Program-made: the position numbers and the translations under genes
Part shown: positions 11,655 through 23,600 of the stretch, piece after piece
Layout: each line of letters begins with the position of its first letter
Numbering within the stretch: the stretch's first letter is position 1
Notes under the pieces: model-generated
What the model saw: the letters and a program-made list of their open reading frames with translations, nothing else
Databases searched by the model: none
What the model was told of the DNA's origin: nothing
NCBI GenBank assembly: GCA_017506865.1
Contig: JAFCMP010000536.1
Location: 62,001 to 126,000, forward strand
Source of the DNA: Tribonema minus
Taxonomy: Eukaryota > Sar > Xanthophyceae > Tribonematales > Tribonemataceae
Length of the DNA stretch: 64,000 nt
Direction of reading: 5' to 3'

Positions 11655-14600
11655 TCAGGACCCCATGACATCTGCTTTGAGCTGCTCCAGTTGCTGTAGC
11701 GCGTGTCTCAGAGCGGCGGCGCTCGCCTCGTTCTTGGAACGTTCCGTGCGCACAAAGCGCGCGTATGGCGCAATGCCCTCCAGAATGCTGCTGTGCACCT
11801 GCCGCAGCTCTCTGTGCGCGGCAGCGATCAGCAGCAGCAGCAGCAGCAACACAGTCATTAGCGTAGTCAGGAGTGGCGCATTAGAGGTTGACCGAGGAAG
11901 CTCGGGTGGCACTCCTTCCCTGTGCATATGTTCCATTGATCTGACATGGTTTCCGCTCATCTTGAGAGATGTTGACAGCGCCGCGCAGTAGCATGAAGCG
12001 CCAACAAGAAGCCACGCCACGTGGTGCAAAACATATTCCTATTACAATACATCACACCATTATGATGCTACTTGCAAGGGTGGTAGTTGGACAGAATTGA
12101 CTTGTGCTTCGTGTTGACTGGATTGATGCCATATATCTGCTGCGCGGTGCACTTGTGCTGCATTGGTAGTCAATGGCCAGGAATGTGCATCGTGACAGTC
12201 CACATCGTCACAAATCAAGAAGCGCTTGTGTATGCTCTAGATAGGTTTGGTCATCAAGCCCAACTTCTGTTTGCAGCCATTGCCTAGCAAATACATTTGA
12301 AGCTTGTGCATGATGTACAAGCCGTTCACTATGGTCCCAGCAATGTCCATGCTGCTCAACCTACTGTAGCACCATTACACAAGCACGCGCCAGGCGCACA
12401 TTGCAAGAGGTGCTGAAAGGAGGACCTCAGCCGTTGTGTTTCCGAGCATAACCTCAGACATGGCGCAGACATCAAGCTGCATGCACGTTGAACGTCTCCA
12501 CGATCGGGCCAGCACTATGCTATGTATGCTGCACATTTGCATGAACTTCAAGTTGAAGCTGTCAACCTCAAATTTTACAAAACGACACGGTGAGAAATGT
12601 GCCCTTCAATGAACCCATACAGCTTCGCCACGCAATGACACACCTGTCTAAGTGCGTTTCCAGAACGGAGTCCATGCTCTTCCCAACAGCCTCCACTCTT
12701 TGCTTAAAGGCTGCTTTGGCACGTCGCCGTTGCACTGGCAGCCATACCAACCCCGCAACTGCATTGGTAACAACAGACATGCATGTCATTGATCAGCACA
12801 AGAGATGTATGTATGGCGCGTGCTCTGTCTGAGTTGACGGTTATCTTGGGTCAAGACTCTGGACTCTTGGGGTGTCCGTCCCGTTCCACACATTAGCATG
12901 AAGCAATTGAGGTCAGCTGACATATGGGTAGCAGCGTTATAGCAACTCCTTCACACATTGGTGTATGAGCTGCACATGAACCCAACGGTTTCATACAAAG
13001 CATTTCTAGAACAGTTACACACCAAAAGCTGATGACTCAAACACTTTGCCATGAAGATGGTGCCACGGGCACAGCGATGAGCGTCACACTTGAAGTACCT
13101 GCGAGGCCGCCTGCTGCTAGCAACCCCCCGGTGGGGTCCAGCAGATGTGCTGCTGCAAGACCACCCACAGATGCCGCCCCCACTTGCAGTGCCGCCACTT
13201 GAAGTAGGCTGCTGGTAACTGCAAGGCATGACATGCAGTTGCAGCAGCAGATGCGGCAGACACCTTATGTCAGCCCATTGTGAAGCACAGTTGGACACTG
13301 CTTCACCAGCAAGAATCAGCAGCACTGAAATTCAACAAAAGTTGACAATGCCGTTGCCGCAAGATATTGCGCAGATTCTAAGATTCTCTGACCAGTAGCT
13401 TGAATTGTCAGTACGGGCGTGGCAAAGTTGACGTTGCAAGGACGCACAAAATTGACAAGTAGGTCCGCAGCTCTCATTGATGCTCATACAACTAGAAATG
13501 GCCAGCACAAACACACAATGCGCAGGTACATGGGGTTTTCGCCCCTCAAGCGCAACCAAATAAAGTACACGAGGGCGCCATGGTGACTCGTGGCCAGAGC
13601 CGGCAAGCCAGTGTCAGCAAGTGCGTGATGGGGGCTGCGCAGTGTGTTTTGTGGCAAAGTCCGTCACAATGTAAGCTTGGCTTCCATGGACAAATTGGAC
13701 AAAACACTGTCAGTGTTGGGCAAATGAAGGTTGTAGTGTAGCCAGCAAGCGCTGTAGGCTAGTGAGCCAACAGAGGACATTGACACAAGGAGCCAAAGGG
13801 CGGAGAAAATTAATGGTGTGGAAGCGGGTGGTGAAGGAAAGAGTCACTTGTCGTTGCTTGCACGCATCAAGATCATTAAAGGGTTTCCGGATACTTTAGA
13901 GCAAAAATTAGAAACTCGCGCGACCAGAAAAGTCCGAGTTTTCTACGAGTCTTTGCTGAAAATTTCGTAAGAGTTAGAAACTCAGTGAAGAGGCCTCAGC
14001 AAGCTGCGCGACGTAGTAGGCGGGCAAGCAAGCGCCAGGCGCGTGCAGGCATGAGTAGTAATGATTCTGCCAGACAACACATGATGCGTGAGCGTGAAGA
14101 GAAGCCAGGTAGCATCAACTACTAGTAGGTATGTGGGTTCACGCGAATCGCTTGAATGAACAGAGGTCGCTGGCTGCGCAGCCACTAGACGCGTGTGTCC
14201 TATCCACTTATCGGCCAGAGGTCATCGTGAGTATGGCTAGCTCTATCATGTGCGCAATCGACTGGTACTGTCAGGCCGCCTGTGTGACCGTGAGTTCTCT
14301 TCTCTCAAGAAAAACCTTCGGGCTATTTCGTGCCTGCCGTGTGCGAGTGGACGCGTGTGTCCTATCCACTTATCGGCCAGAGGACATCGTGAGTGTAGCT
14401 AGGTCGATCGCGTGCGCAATCGACTGGTACTGTCAGGCGGCTGCTTCGTGTGTGTTCTCTTCTCCCAACTCCCAAGAAAAACCTTCAGGGCTGATTGCGT
14501 GCAGCCGTGTGCGAGCGGGATGTCACGGTGCACAAGACAGCATGACGTTCGACAATGAAGCTGGCAATCGCTTGCTGCATCCCACGCGCAAACAACACGG

Positions 14601-17600
14601 CGCAGGCCTGCGTGCCCCCCATGCGTGAGTCACGGCATCAAAGGGGGCGGCTGAATGCACACCATGTTCTCAGGAACTTCTCACTACCACACGCCAACTC
14701 GCGTCAGCCGTACTGGATAGCCTTGCCGACAGTACTACAACCTCCCCTATGCTTACATGGCACCAGATTGCGCTCGTGTCACGCGCATAAGGCTTTTCTA
14801 GAGTGCACGCGCTTGTTTCTAGAGAAGCTCCAGAGTCCAGAGTGTTGCTCGCCCTCTCTAAAAACCAGAAATAGCGACGATTTCTAGAAAAAGCAAGCTG
14901 AACGGCCGAGTCAAGACTCGCGCTTCTCTAGAAAATCGATGTCTAGTCCGAAAATAGAGAACTCGGAAACCCTATTGTGCGCCAATCTGGGTAAGTCGAG
15001 CACAGTGTAGAAGCCAGAAACATTGCCAAGTGGATAAGTGGGCTGAGCTCAACACATGTCTCACCAAGCTTCTCTAATAGATGTTGAACACTCAAATAAC
15101 AGCAATGAGAATCCTGGACCAGAAATCAACTCACGCCTGGCTTTGTTGTCAGCGGCACTTGTGCTAATAGCAGTACTTGCTCACGCATCAGGCAGGTAAA
15201 GAGAGACAGAATCCACAAAGGCAAAGCTGCAGAGGTATGTGAGACAAGGGTTAGGGTTAGGGTGCGGATCAGGGTTAGGTACCTGCGCTGGTCAGTACCT
15301 CCAGCTCCTCTTCCCTGTGAAACAGAGGCACAGTGCGCAGACACGACAGAGAGTAGGTAGGTATTAGTGAAAAGGTGGGCTGAGCAGTGCTGCGACGTCT
15401 TCTGATTCGCGAGCCATCATTGTGTTGCATCTCGTAGCCTCATAAAAGAGCATGCCTCTTACACTTTATACTGTATCCATTTTTTCGTCTCCATTGGTAG
15501 ATAGGCATCAGTTCAAAGGTGGGCTCAGCACTGCTCTTGCTTTCTTCTGATTTGCGAGCCATCGTTGTTTTGCATCCTCTAACCACATTAAGAGCATGCC
15601 TCTTAACCTCATGAATGAATGCCAAATCACCGTTGGTTTGATAGTCAATTTGTTCAACTTTAGCAAAGAACTTCTTCTGAAGTACATGCCTGAGCGAGAA
15701 TTAATAAAAAGTACATGGCTGCAGATCCACATTGAACACAGTTCAAAGGCTGACGATGCCCTCTTCAACTTGCAACACCTCACATACTCATGGTAGCAGG
15801 CAGAGCTGGCTGCCAGAATGCCAGCAAGCGAACTGTTTTTGACAGACATATCATGTGCCCGCAGACAACAAGCGAAGTAGAAAATGGACACGACCTACAT
15901 TTAAACCAGATACAATCAGCTGCTCTGTCGTCACTCAACGTTCACTCCACACCTAGTCCCTGGTCCTGAGCAAGCCATTGGATCTGTTGTTTTGCATACA
16001 ATACAATAATCTGTCAAATCAGGACAACGATAAGAATTATTGATGATGGCAACTCATTCACCAGCATTTCCTTCCATTACCTGCTGAAAGCCACCACGAC
16101 TTTGCGCACGCTGGCCTCCAGCTTGTCCAGCAGCTCTGTTCGCGTAGTGGTGAAGTTGGCATCATGCACACGTCCCACCATATCTCGCGCATGGTGCCCT
16201 TGGCGGCGGCCCACCTAGGGTTAGGGTTAGGGTTAGGTTAGGGTTAGGGTTAGTATGGTTAGGGTTAGGTGCCATCAACGCACACGCGACAGCACGTGTG
16301 AGGACTGTACGCAGCAAACAGCTGGAATGGGCATGTACGCATCCCACGTTATCTTGTGCATGGTGCCCCACCTAGGAATAGGGGTCGGGTTAGGGTTAGG
16401 GTCAGGTGCAATCAACGCATACGCGACAGCACGTGTGAGGACTGTACGGGACAGGCAGCCGGAATGCGCGCTACACAGCAGTGTTTGAGGAAAACCATCA
16501 CACTTCAAGTGGAGATGACGCACACACCTCTGTTGAAGCTGAAGTTTACAGACACTGCTCTGGCGAAGTTGATGTGCAAGTTGTGGGTGGTCGTATGCGT
16601 GGGGACGACCAAGAGTACACCCAACAGGACCCAACAGTGCGCGCCACCTACGTAGGGTACCTCATCGATTGAGGTTCACATGATTCACTCATCAAGCACA
16701 CCTAGACGCAGCCATGAAGTACGTTGGTGAACCATAGCAATCGTGCTTGCTTCCCATGTGCATAAACATACCTCAATACCGCAGGTGCAAGCCTGGACTC
16801 TACAGAAGACAAACCACATATTCAAGCAGTGCCATGCTGCAAGAAAGCTTCCACTGCATCTTTCTTGGAGGTGATGATGATGATGCCTCGCCACGCTGCA
16901 CTACATGTTTGTGTATGTGAAGTGCCTGCGCTTTCTTAGCAAACCCTGCTCTCATGCGTTACTCACAAACTCGAGCACTGCTGTGCTCTGAGCATGCGCA
17001 CTGGCCAATAAGTAAGGTTAGGGTGAGGGTTAAAGTCAGGGGTACTCGCTGATTTGAGCACTGCCATGCTCTTCGCGCGCGCCCTGGCCCACCGCTTGAA
17101 CGTGCATGTTGTCAACAACTAGGAATGAGAGTAGGGCTACTCACAAAGTTAAGCACTGCCATGCTCTGCGCGCGCGCCCTGGCATGTCGCCAATAACTAA
17201 GGCAAATGCTAAAGACATAAGGCTACTCACGAAGTCGAGCACTGCCATGCTCTCCGCGCGTGCCCTGGCGGCGACGAGCGCGCACGCAATAACCAGGGTA
17301 AGGGTTAGGGCTAGGTTTACGGCAAGGGCTACTCAAAAAATCGATCGCTGCCATGCTCTCCGCACGCGTCCTAGCGACGATACCTAGGGTTAAGGTTAGG
17401 ACATAAGGCAACTCACAAAAATCGAGCACTGCCATGCTCTGTGCGCGCGCCCTGGCCCACCGCTTCACCGCGCATGTTGCCAATAAGTAGGTTAAGCGTT
17501 AGGGCTAGCGCCACGAGAGCGCCCATGTCCGCCACGACTGCGTCAACGCGCGCAGGCATGTCGCCCAACGCATCAACGCGCATGTCGCCAACAACTAGGT

Positions 17601-20600
17601 TTAGGGTTAGAGTTAGGGCTACTCACAAAGTCGAGCACTGCCATGCTCTGCGCGCGCGCCCTGGCGGCCACAAGAGCGCCCATGTCCGCCACGACCGCGT
17701 CAACGCGCGCCGGCATGTCGCCCAGCGCGTCGCGCTCAAACTCCTTGCGCAGCTGGTCGCGGTTGGACAGCGCGCGCAGGTTGGTGAGGCGCATCTTCTT
17801 CTCAATGAAATCGTCGGCGCGGCGCTGAACGTTCTCCAGAACGCGCTCCAGGGAAAGGCGCTCGTACCTGCGTAGAAGCGAATCAGAAGATCGCAGAGCT
17901 CTAGGTGACAAGGTGTGGTAAGCCGTCAGATTGAATGCCTTCCACCAATCACCGTGGTCGCCGCTGCTGCGGCAATTGGCCGCCTGCGTTTCACGCAGCG
18001 TGCACAATCACAATTGTCAATGCATTGTCAATGGCATAGTGACAATAAAGGCAAGTGCGTGGTCTGCACTGCGCCGCTTGGGCACTGGTGCTGCAACACA
18101 GGTATACCGTGTGTTGCAAGGGTTTGAGTCCTAGTCTAGGAGGCAATCTAGCCGGCACTGCGCCCAAAGAGCTTGGGCAGTAGTGCCGCAAACACAGCCC
18201 AACAGTGGCGCTCCGCGTGTGTACGCAATGATGCGCTTCGCCAGCTCGTGTGCCAAAGTCGACATGCTCAGATTGGTGGGGATCTGACACACTTAGCAAA
18301 CCCAGCCTTGCATGGTACATCCGCTTGATGCCCCCCTCATGCAATGCTGTTGGTGGTGTGCTCATCGATGCTCGACACGCCTAGATCGGTGAGGTCTGAC
18401 GGTTTGTAGACCCAGCCTTGTACAGTACGGTACGTCCAATTGCTTCCGCCGCCGTACCCTGCTACTGTATTGGTCGTGTACTCATTGGCGCACGCGGCAT
18501 CACTCAACACATGCAAGGGCTGTATACTTACAGTCCAGGTTGCATGCGATCCTCGTGACTTGTGCACCCATACCTCAAGGTACTGCCATAAGGGGGGCAG
18601 TACATCCCTACACCCTAAACTCTAACTCTACAAAGCGCTCATGCGTTTGAGGCTAATGCAGGGTGAGGGTTAGCGTGTTCGATGTCACACCTGATGTCGC
18701 GCTGCATGTCTTCCATGAATGCCGTTAGCTGCTCCTCCACCATGCTGAGCGTTGCCACATCAGATTCAAGCAGCTGCAAGGAGAGTCACCAGCATTGCAT
18801 AAAGGAGAAGTTATGATAACACCATTGTGAGAATTTCACAACCAGCTTGACCAAATTCATCAAGTTCACCAGCCAAAGGTCAAGCACTGTTCATATGCAG
18901 TGTGATCCTGAGTGTGAACGCCATTGCAAGAATTCTCGGTACCAGCATGACCGAATTCGTCAGCACAAGATCAAGCACTACTCATATGCAGCGTGATCCT
19001 GAGCACTCAATCGTGGTGTTGGTGAGGCCCCTCTTGGCTTTAGGTCTTCGCGTTGCCTGAAGGTGGCGTTGTTGCTGCCGGTGAAGCGAACACCAAATGC
19101 AGAGAGAGAACAGCTCTGTTGGCAGAGCACAGCTTAGCATTATGATGTTAAAATCAACACCGTCATGTAGCGACATGTGTGGCATAGTACAAAGTACGAG
19201 GCAATGTTCCTTTACCGTGGAAAAAGTCCACGATACTGTCGCAACAACAGTAGCACATCGCCTTTCCAACTTATTGTGGAGCGCACCATGTGAGCAGGGG
19301 CAATGCACATGGCTCTCTGGTCTGATTGCAGAAGGCAATGAACAGGACTACTGCCTCGTTTGTCTGACATTCTTGCACTCGCCGAAGATAGGCACTACCA
19401 CCCACGTGCACACTACGCACAACTCTCTACAGCACACTACACATAGTACCCATTCAACAGCACACCACACATAACACTGGGAAGAATCGTTAACTCCACT
19501 GATCTCTTGGCTGACTCTCTTGCGCCCATCGAAGGTGGGCACTGCCATTCCCCAGCACAAAATAACACCTGAAAGTGCTGGTGATTGGTGATTTCCTAAT
19601 CGCCTGATCTTGATGCGTCAAACTCTGCAAGGCCTACAGGCAGCGCACCAATGTACAGCTACTGTGGTTAACGTAAATGGAGAACTGACGTGCACAGGGC
19701 TCCCGGCTAAACCATAAGGGGGTTGGCGAAACATTTTTAGCCTCCCCCCTGAGGCTAAACCTGGTTTAGCCCTGAGGCGCAATGGCGCAACCCTTGGCGC
19801 GCAGGTGCAATTGAACGCTGTAGCTCAAGCAAATACGGGGCATGAAAGCGCCATTGGTCATCATTGGGTGCTTGCCAGGTGCTTGCCATGCGATGATCGT
19901 GCCAGGAAAGCACTCCAATGCGTGCACTATGCTAACCCTAACTCTTACTCTAGCCCTAATCCTAGCCCTAACCCTGACCCTAACGCCACTGCGCGTCCCT
20001 TCGGGTGCAAATCGCCCGAAAAGGAGGTTCCCCGCGTGATGCATGTGTGTCGCCCGAGCGATGATTTGCTGTAGATAATGGCTATATATGGCTACATACA
20101 GCAAGGAGTTTAGCCTCATGCGCCTCACCCTTATAGCACCCCATTGGGGCACAAGGGTGAGGCTAAATCCTCGAGGCGCACGGGCGGAGCCCTGGAGTGC
20201 ACAATCACTTTCAACTCGCAAAGTACGTCAGTTTCTACTTGTATCAAAATACATCAGGTACAGTGTTAGGGTTTAGGGTTAGGCCTACTGCCACGCCATT
20301 TGCAAATGAGCACTGCCGCGCCCAGTCGATAGTACACCACGTGATAACTGCCGTGAATTCAGTGCTGGCGTTCCTTTGCCTGGTTGTGGATTCTTCCAGG
20401 TACGGTATGAAGTATGCTAAATGATTGAGGAGTGAGGCTTACCCGGAGTCGTTGATCTGCCACTTGTACGGACCGTTCCGCGACCTGTTCTGCAACGCCA
20501 ATGGGGCTGAGCAGCTTGCTGCGCACGCGCTCTTCTCTGCTCAGCACGCGAACCATATATTCCTGCAGCAGTAGCGTAGTGTAGTGTGAGCACATACATG

Positions 20601-23600
20601 AGCAACATACGTACACATACATGTATGTAGTGCGAGAGCATAAATGAGCAACGTACATACATACGAAGTTCATGTACTGGGAGCGCATACATATATATAG
20701 AGCAACTTACACAAGTGCACACATGTTGGCAGAGGAGTAGTGTAGCGTCACGCAATTTAGAACACACAGGCTCTGAAGGCGGCTACAGAAGTTCAACTGG
20801 CAAAGGGTGCTCATTCAAGAAGCACAATCGTGGAGGAACATGCATAAAGATCATCGGTGAATACAGAAAACATTGGCAATGAGTCAGAGCGTGAATTAGA
20901 GTTGATGCACCTGGAGGGTTCAGCAATGTTAAAAAGCTTCATCTGGAGCAAGTGCACTGCACCATTCCAACCATTCCCGTGCCTACACAAGACGACATGC
21001 AGGCTTTGAGCGGTCAGATTCCAGAAGTACTGCCCTATAATTCTTCGAGTCTCGCATTCAGGCAGCAGGTTGGCAAATGCACGTACCTGCTTGAAAGCCA
21101 GCACCACAACTTCTGAGCATCACCAGCTCATTTCTGTGCAACACCACCACATCTGTCATTGAGCACCACCACCACAATACAGTGGCGGCCAAGCATCATC
21201 GGCATATTTCCGAGCATCACACAGCAGCGCAATCACAATGGTCGCTGAGCATCACCACCACATTGGCTGCTGAGCATCACCACCACACTCCAATGGTGGC
21301 TGAGCATCATCAGCACATCTCCAAGCATCACACAGCACACTCCTCAAGAGCATCACGACCGCAATGAATGGTGAGCATCACCAGCACATTGCTGAGCATC
21401 ACCTCGAATGCCGCAAAGTTGCTGTCCGCCCACTGCCGAGCGCCAGCGCCAGCGGACGGCGGCGCTGGCCGTGCCGCAATCTGCATGGAGAGGGTTGTAG
21501 GCGACAGTGCACAGCGCTCAGCACATGTCACCTATGAAACACAGCTGTACGTGAACATACGTCAATAGGACATACAACACATTAGTTTGATACATTCACA
21601 CATATGATAATCACGTTTGCATACCTGGCGCTGAGCTCAAGCCTAACGCATGTGTGCGAGCATACACGTATCATATATAGTTTCAGTATACTTGTATAAA
21701 AAATGTGCTGGCCAGCATACGCATGTACCCTGGATGCATGCGTGCGACCTCACATGTAGAAGTATAGTACTTCCATACATACTTGGAGTATATGCATACA
21801 ACATACTTGCAGCTGTTGGCCAGCATACATACATATGTTGGACGTATGTGTGCGAGCATACATGTAGCAGTATAGTATACCTCCAGTATACACAAAACGT
21901 CTGCTGGCCAGCATACGTACGTACCCTGGACGCATGTGTGCGATTATTCATGTGGAAGTATAGTAGCAGTATACACACTTCCAATATATATACACATATT
22001 TCTAGCTGTTGGCCGGCATACATACATACCTTGGCGCTGAGTGCGAGCATACATGCAGTATTATAGTATCCCTCCAGTAAAGAGTATACAAAACATCCGT
22101 TGGCCAGCATACATACATACCTTGGCGCTGAGTGCCAGCCTGGCGCTCACAGCGAATACCTCTGCCTCCCCACCTAGTATGTGCGCGCCGTTTCTTCTTA
22201 CAAACTCAACAACGGCATTGCGCTCCTGTGCCTCCGGAAGAATGTCCAACTTGTTGACAATCAGGACTACCTGCGTTGAGAAGGCACACAACATGCACAC
22301 ACGCCACTTGTGTATATGTATTCGTGTGCTCTCGTGTTGTGCAGCATGGCATGGATCGATAGTACGACAGCTTGACAGCACGCACTCATGACATACTTTC
22401 AAAGTACATGTGATACAACGTAGAGAGCTGCTGCTCACTACCCTGTTGCTCCACACCGGCAGAGGTAGACATCAAGGTGACCAAAGCAACAGATGACCGA
22501 CGCCAGTCGTGTGCTGCTAGATGTGACTGTATTGTGTTCTGTCTACCGGCAAGTGTAACTGCCGTAACCGTCAAGTTCACTAGAGGCACTGGGCATGTAA
22601 CTGCCACATGCTTCAACAACATGTACTTGAAAGTGTTTGTTTGTATACACGCGCCTCCGCATGGTCAGCATGGCATGGATGAGATTGCTGTTAGCACAAG
22701 AGGGCTTGCCCCCTGCTCCCTGTCCCTTCGGCCGTCCGACGCAAACGGCTGTATTGATGCTTACAAACAATTGGCCATGGCATCAATTAAATTGCACTGG
22801 CACAGCGACAACCACAGCCGGTGCAGCGGTTGGCCTTGGGGTTACATGTTTGTTTAGGGTTACGCAATTGGTGTGGCGGGTACATTTTTCAACATCCATG
22901 ACGCAGTGTGTCCTTGTGCTGACTCTGAGCCATAAGGTGTTGACCAATGCACAACTTTGCTGGGTGACAAAACCTCAACTGGCAGTTGACAACAGCAATT
23001 ATGAACGTCGCTGAATGAGTCTGGCAGTGCCACCTGTATCCCGCATCTGGAAACCACGTGTGATGTCATGTGAATCAGTGGCCAGTGACTTTGTACCGCT
23101 GACATCACACCGACCGGCATGCATGCTCTGCACACTCATCTCTTTGCGCTCTACATCCGCACATGCAATTATGCCTCATAATGACAAGATGTATAGCAAT
23201 GCTCAACATTCAACTAACGCTGCGTATACGCATACATACATACGCGTGCACACCACATCACACAGAGGACAGAGCATGGCCGTAATTGGGCGACTCTTCC
23301 GCTCTTGCTTTCATCATATCAGGCGGCAAGAATGTGCTTATTAATGTTACCTTTTTCCGCCACGCGCTAATGCGCTCGAGGAACAGGCGCTCGCTCTCGC
23401 TGAAGGGACGCTCCGCACTGCAGGTAGAGCAGAGTTAGGGTTTGAATCAGGGTTAGGATATTGAATGAGGGTTCAGGGTCAGGGGTAGGGTTACAGTATT
23501 GGGTTTTAACGAACACTCCACGCAGCAGAAGTAGGCCAGGCTTTTTGATTGGCGTTTTCACAGACGTTTCGCACTGAGGCAGGATTGGGGCAAGAGTCAG

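Noticed and set aside
14131-14628. Open frame spanning the 162-bp duplication, apparently a repeat protein
   Set aside because: Differences between copies are mostly amino-acid changing, and it lies antisense inside an FZL intron. It is better explained as non-coding tandem duplication.
15126-15250. Extra hydrophobic FZL exon (ALPLWILSLFTCLM)
   Set aside because: A CTCTGCAG acceptor exists, but the gene is already in phase when 15283 is joined directly to 13218, and the donor choice is unclear.
18050-18145. Possible tRNA or tRNA-derived repeat (GGGTTTGAGTCCTAG resembles a B box)
   Set aside because: No matching acceptor stem, D arm or anticodon arm could be drawn; the T-arm stem is also weak.
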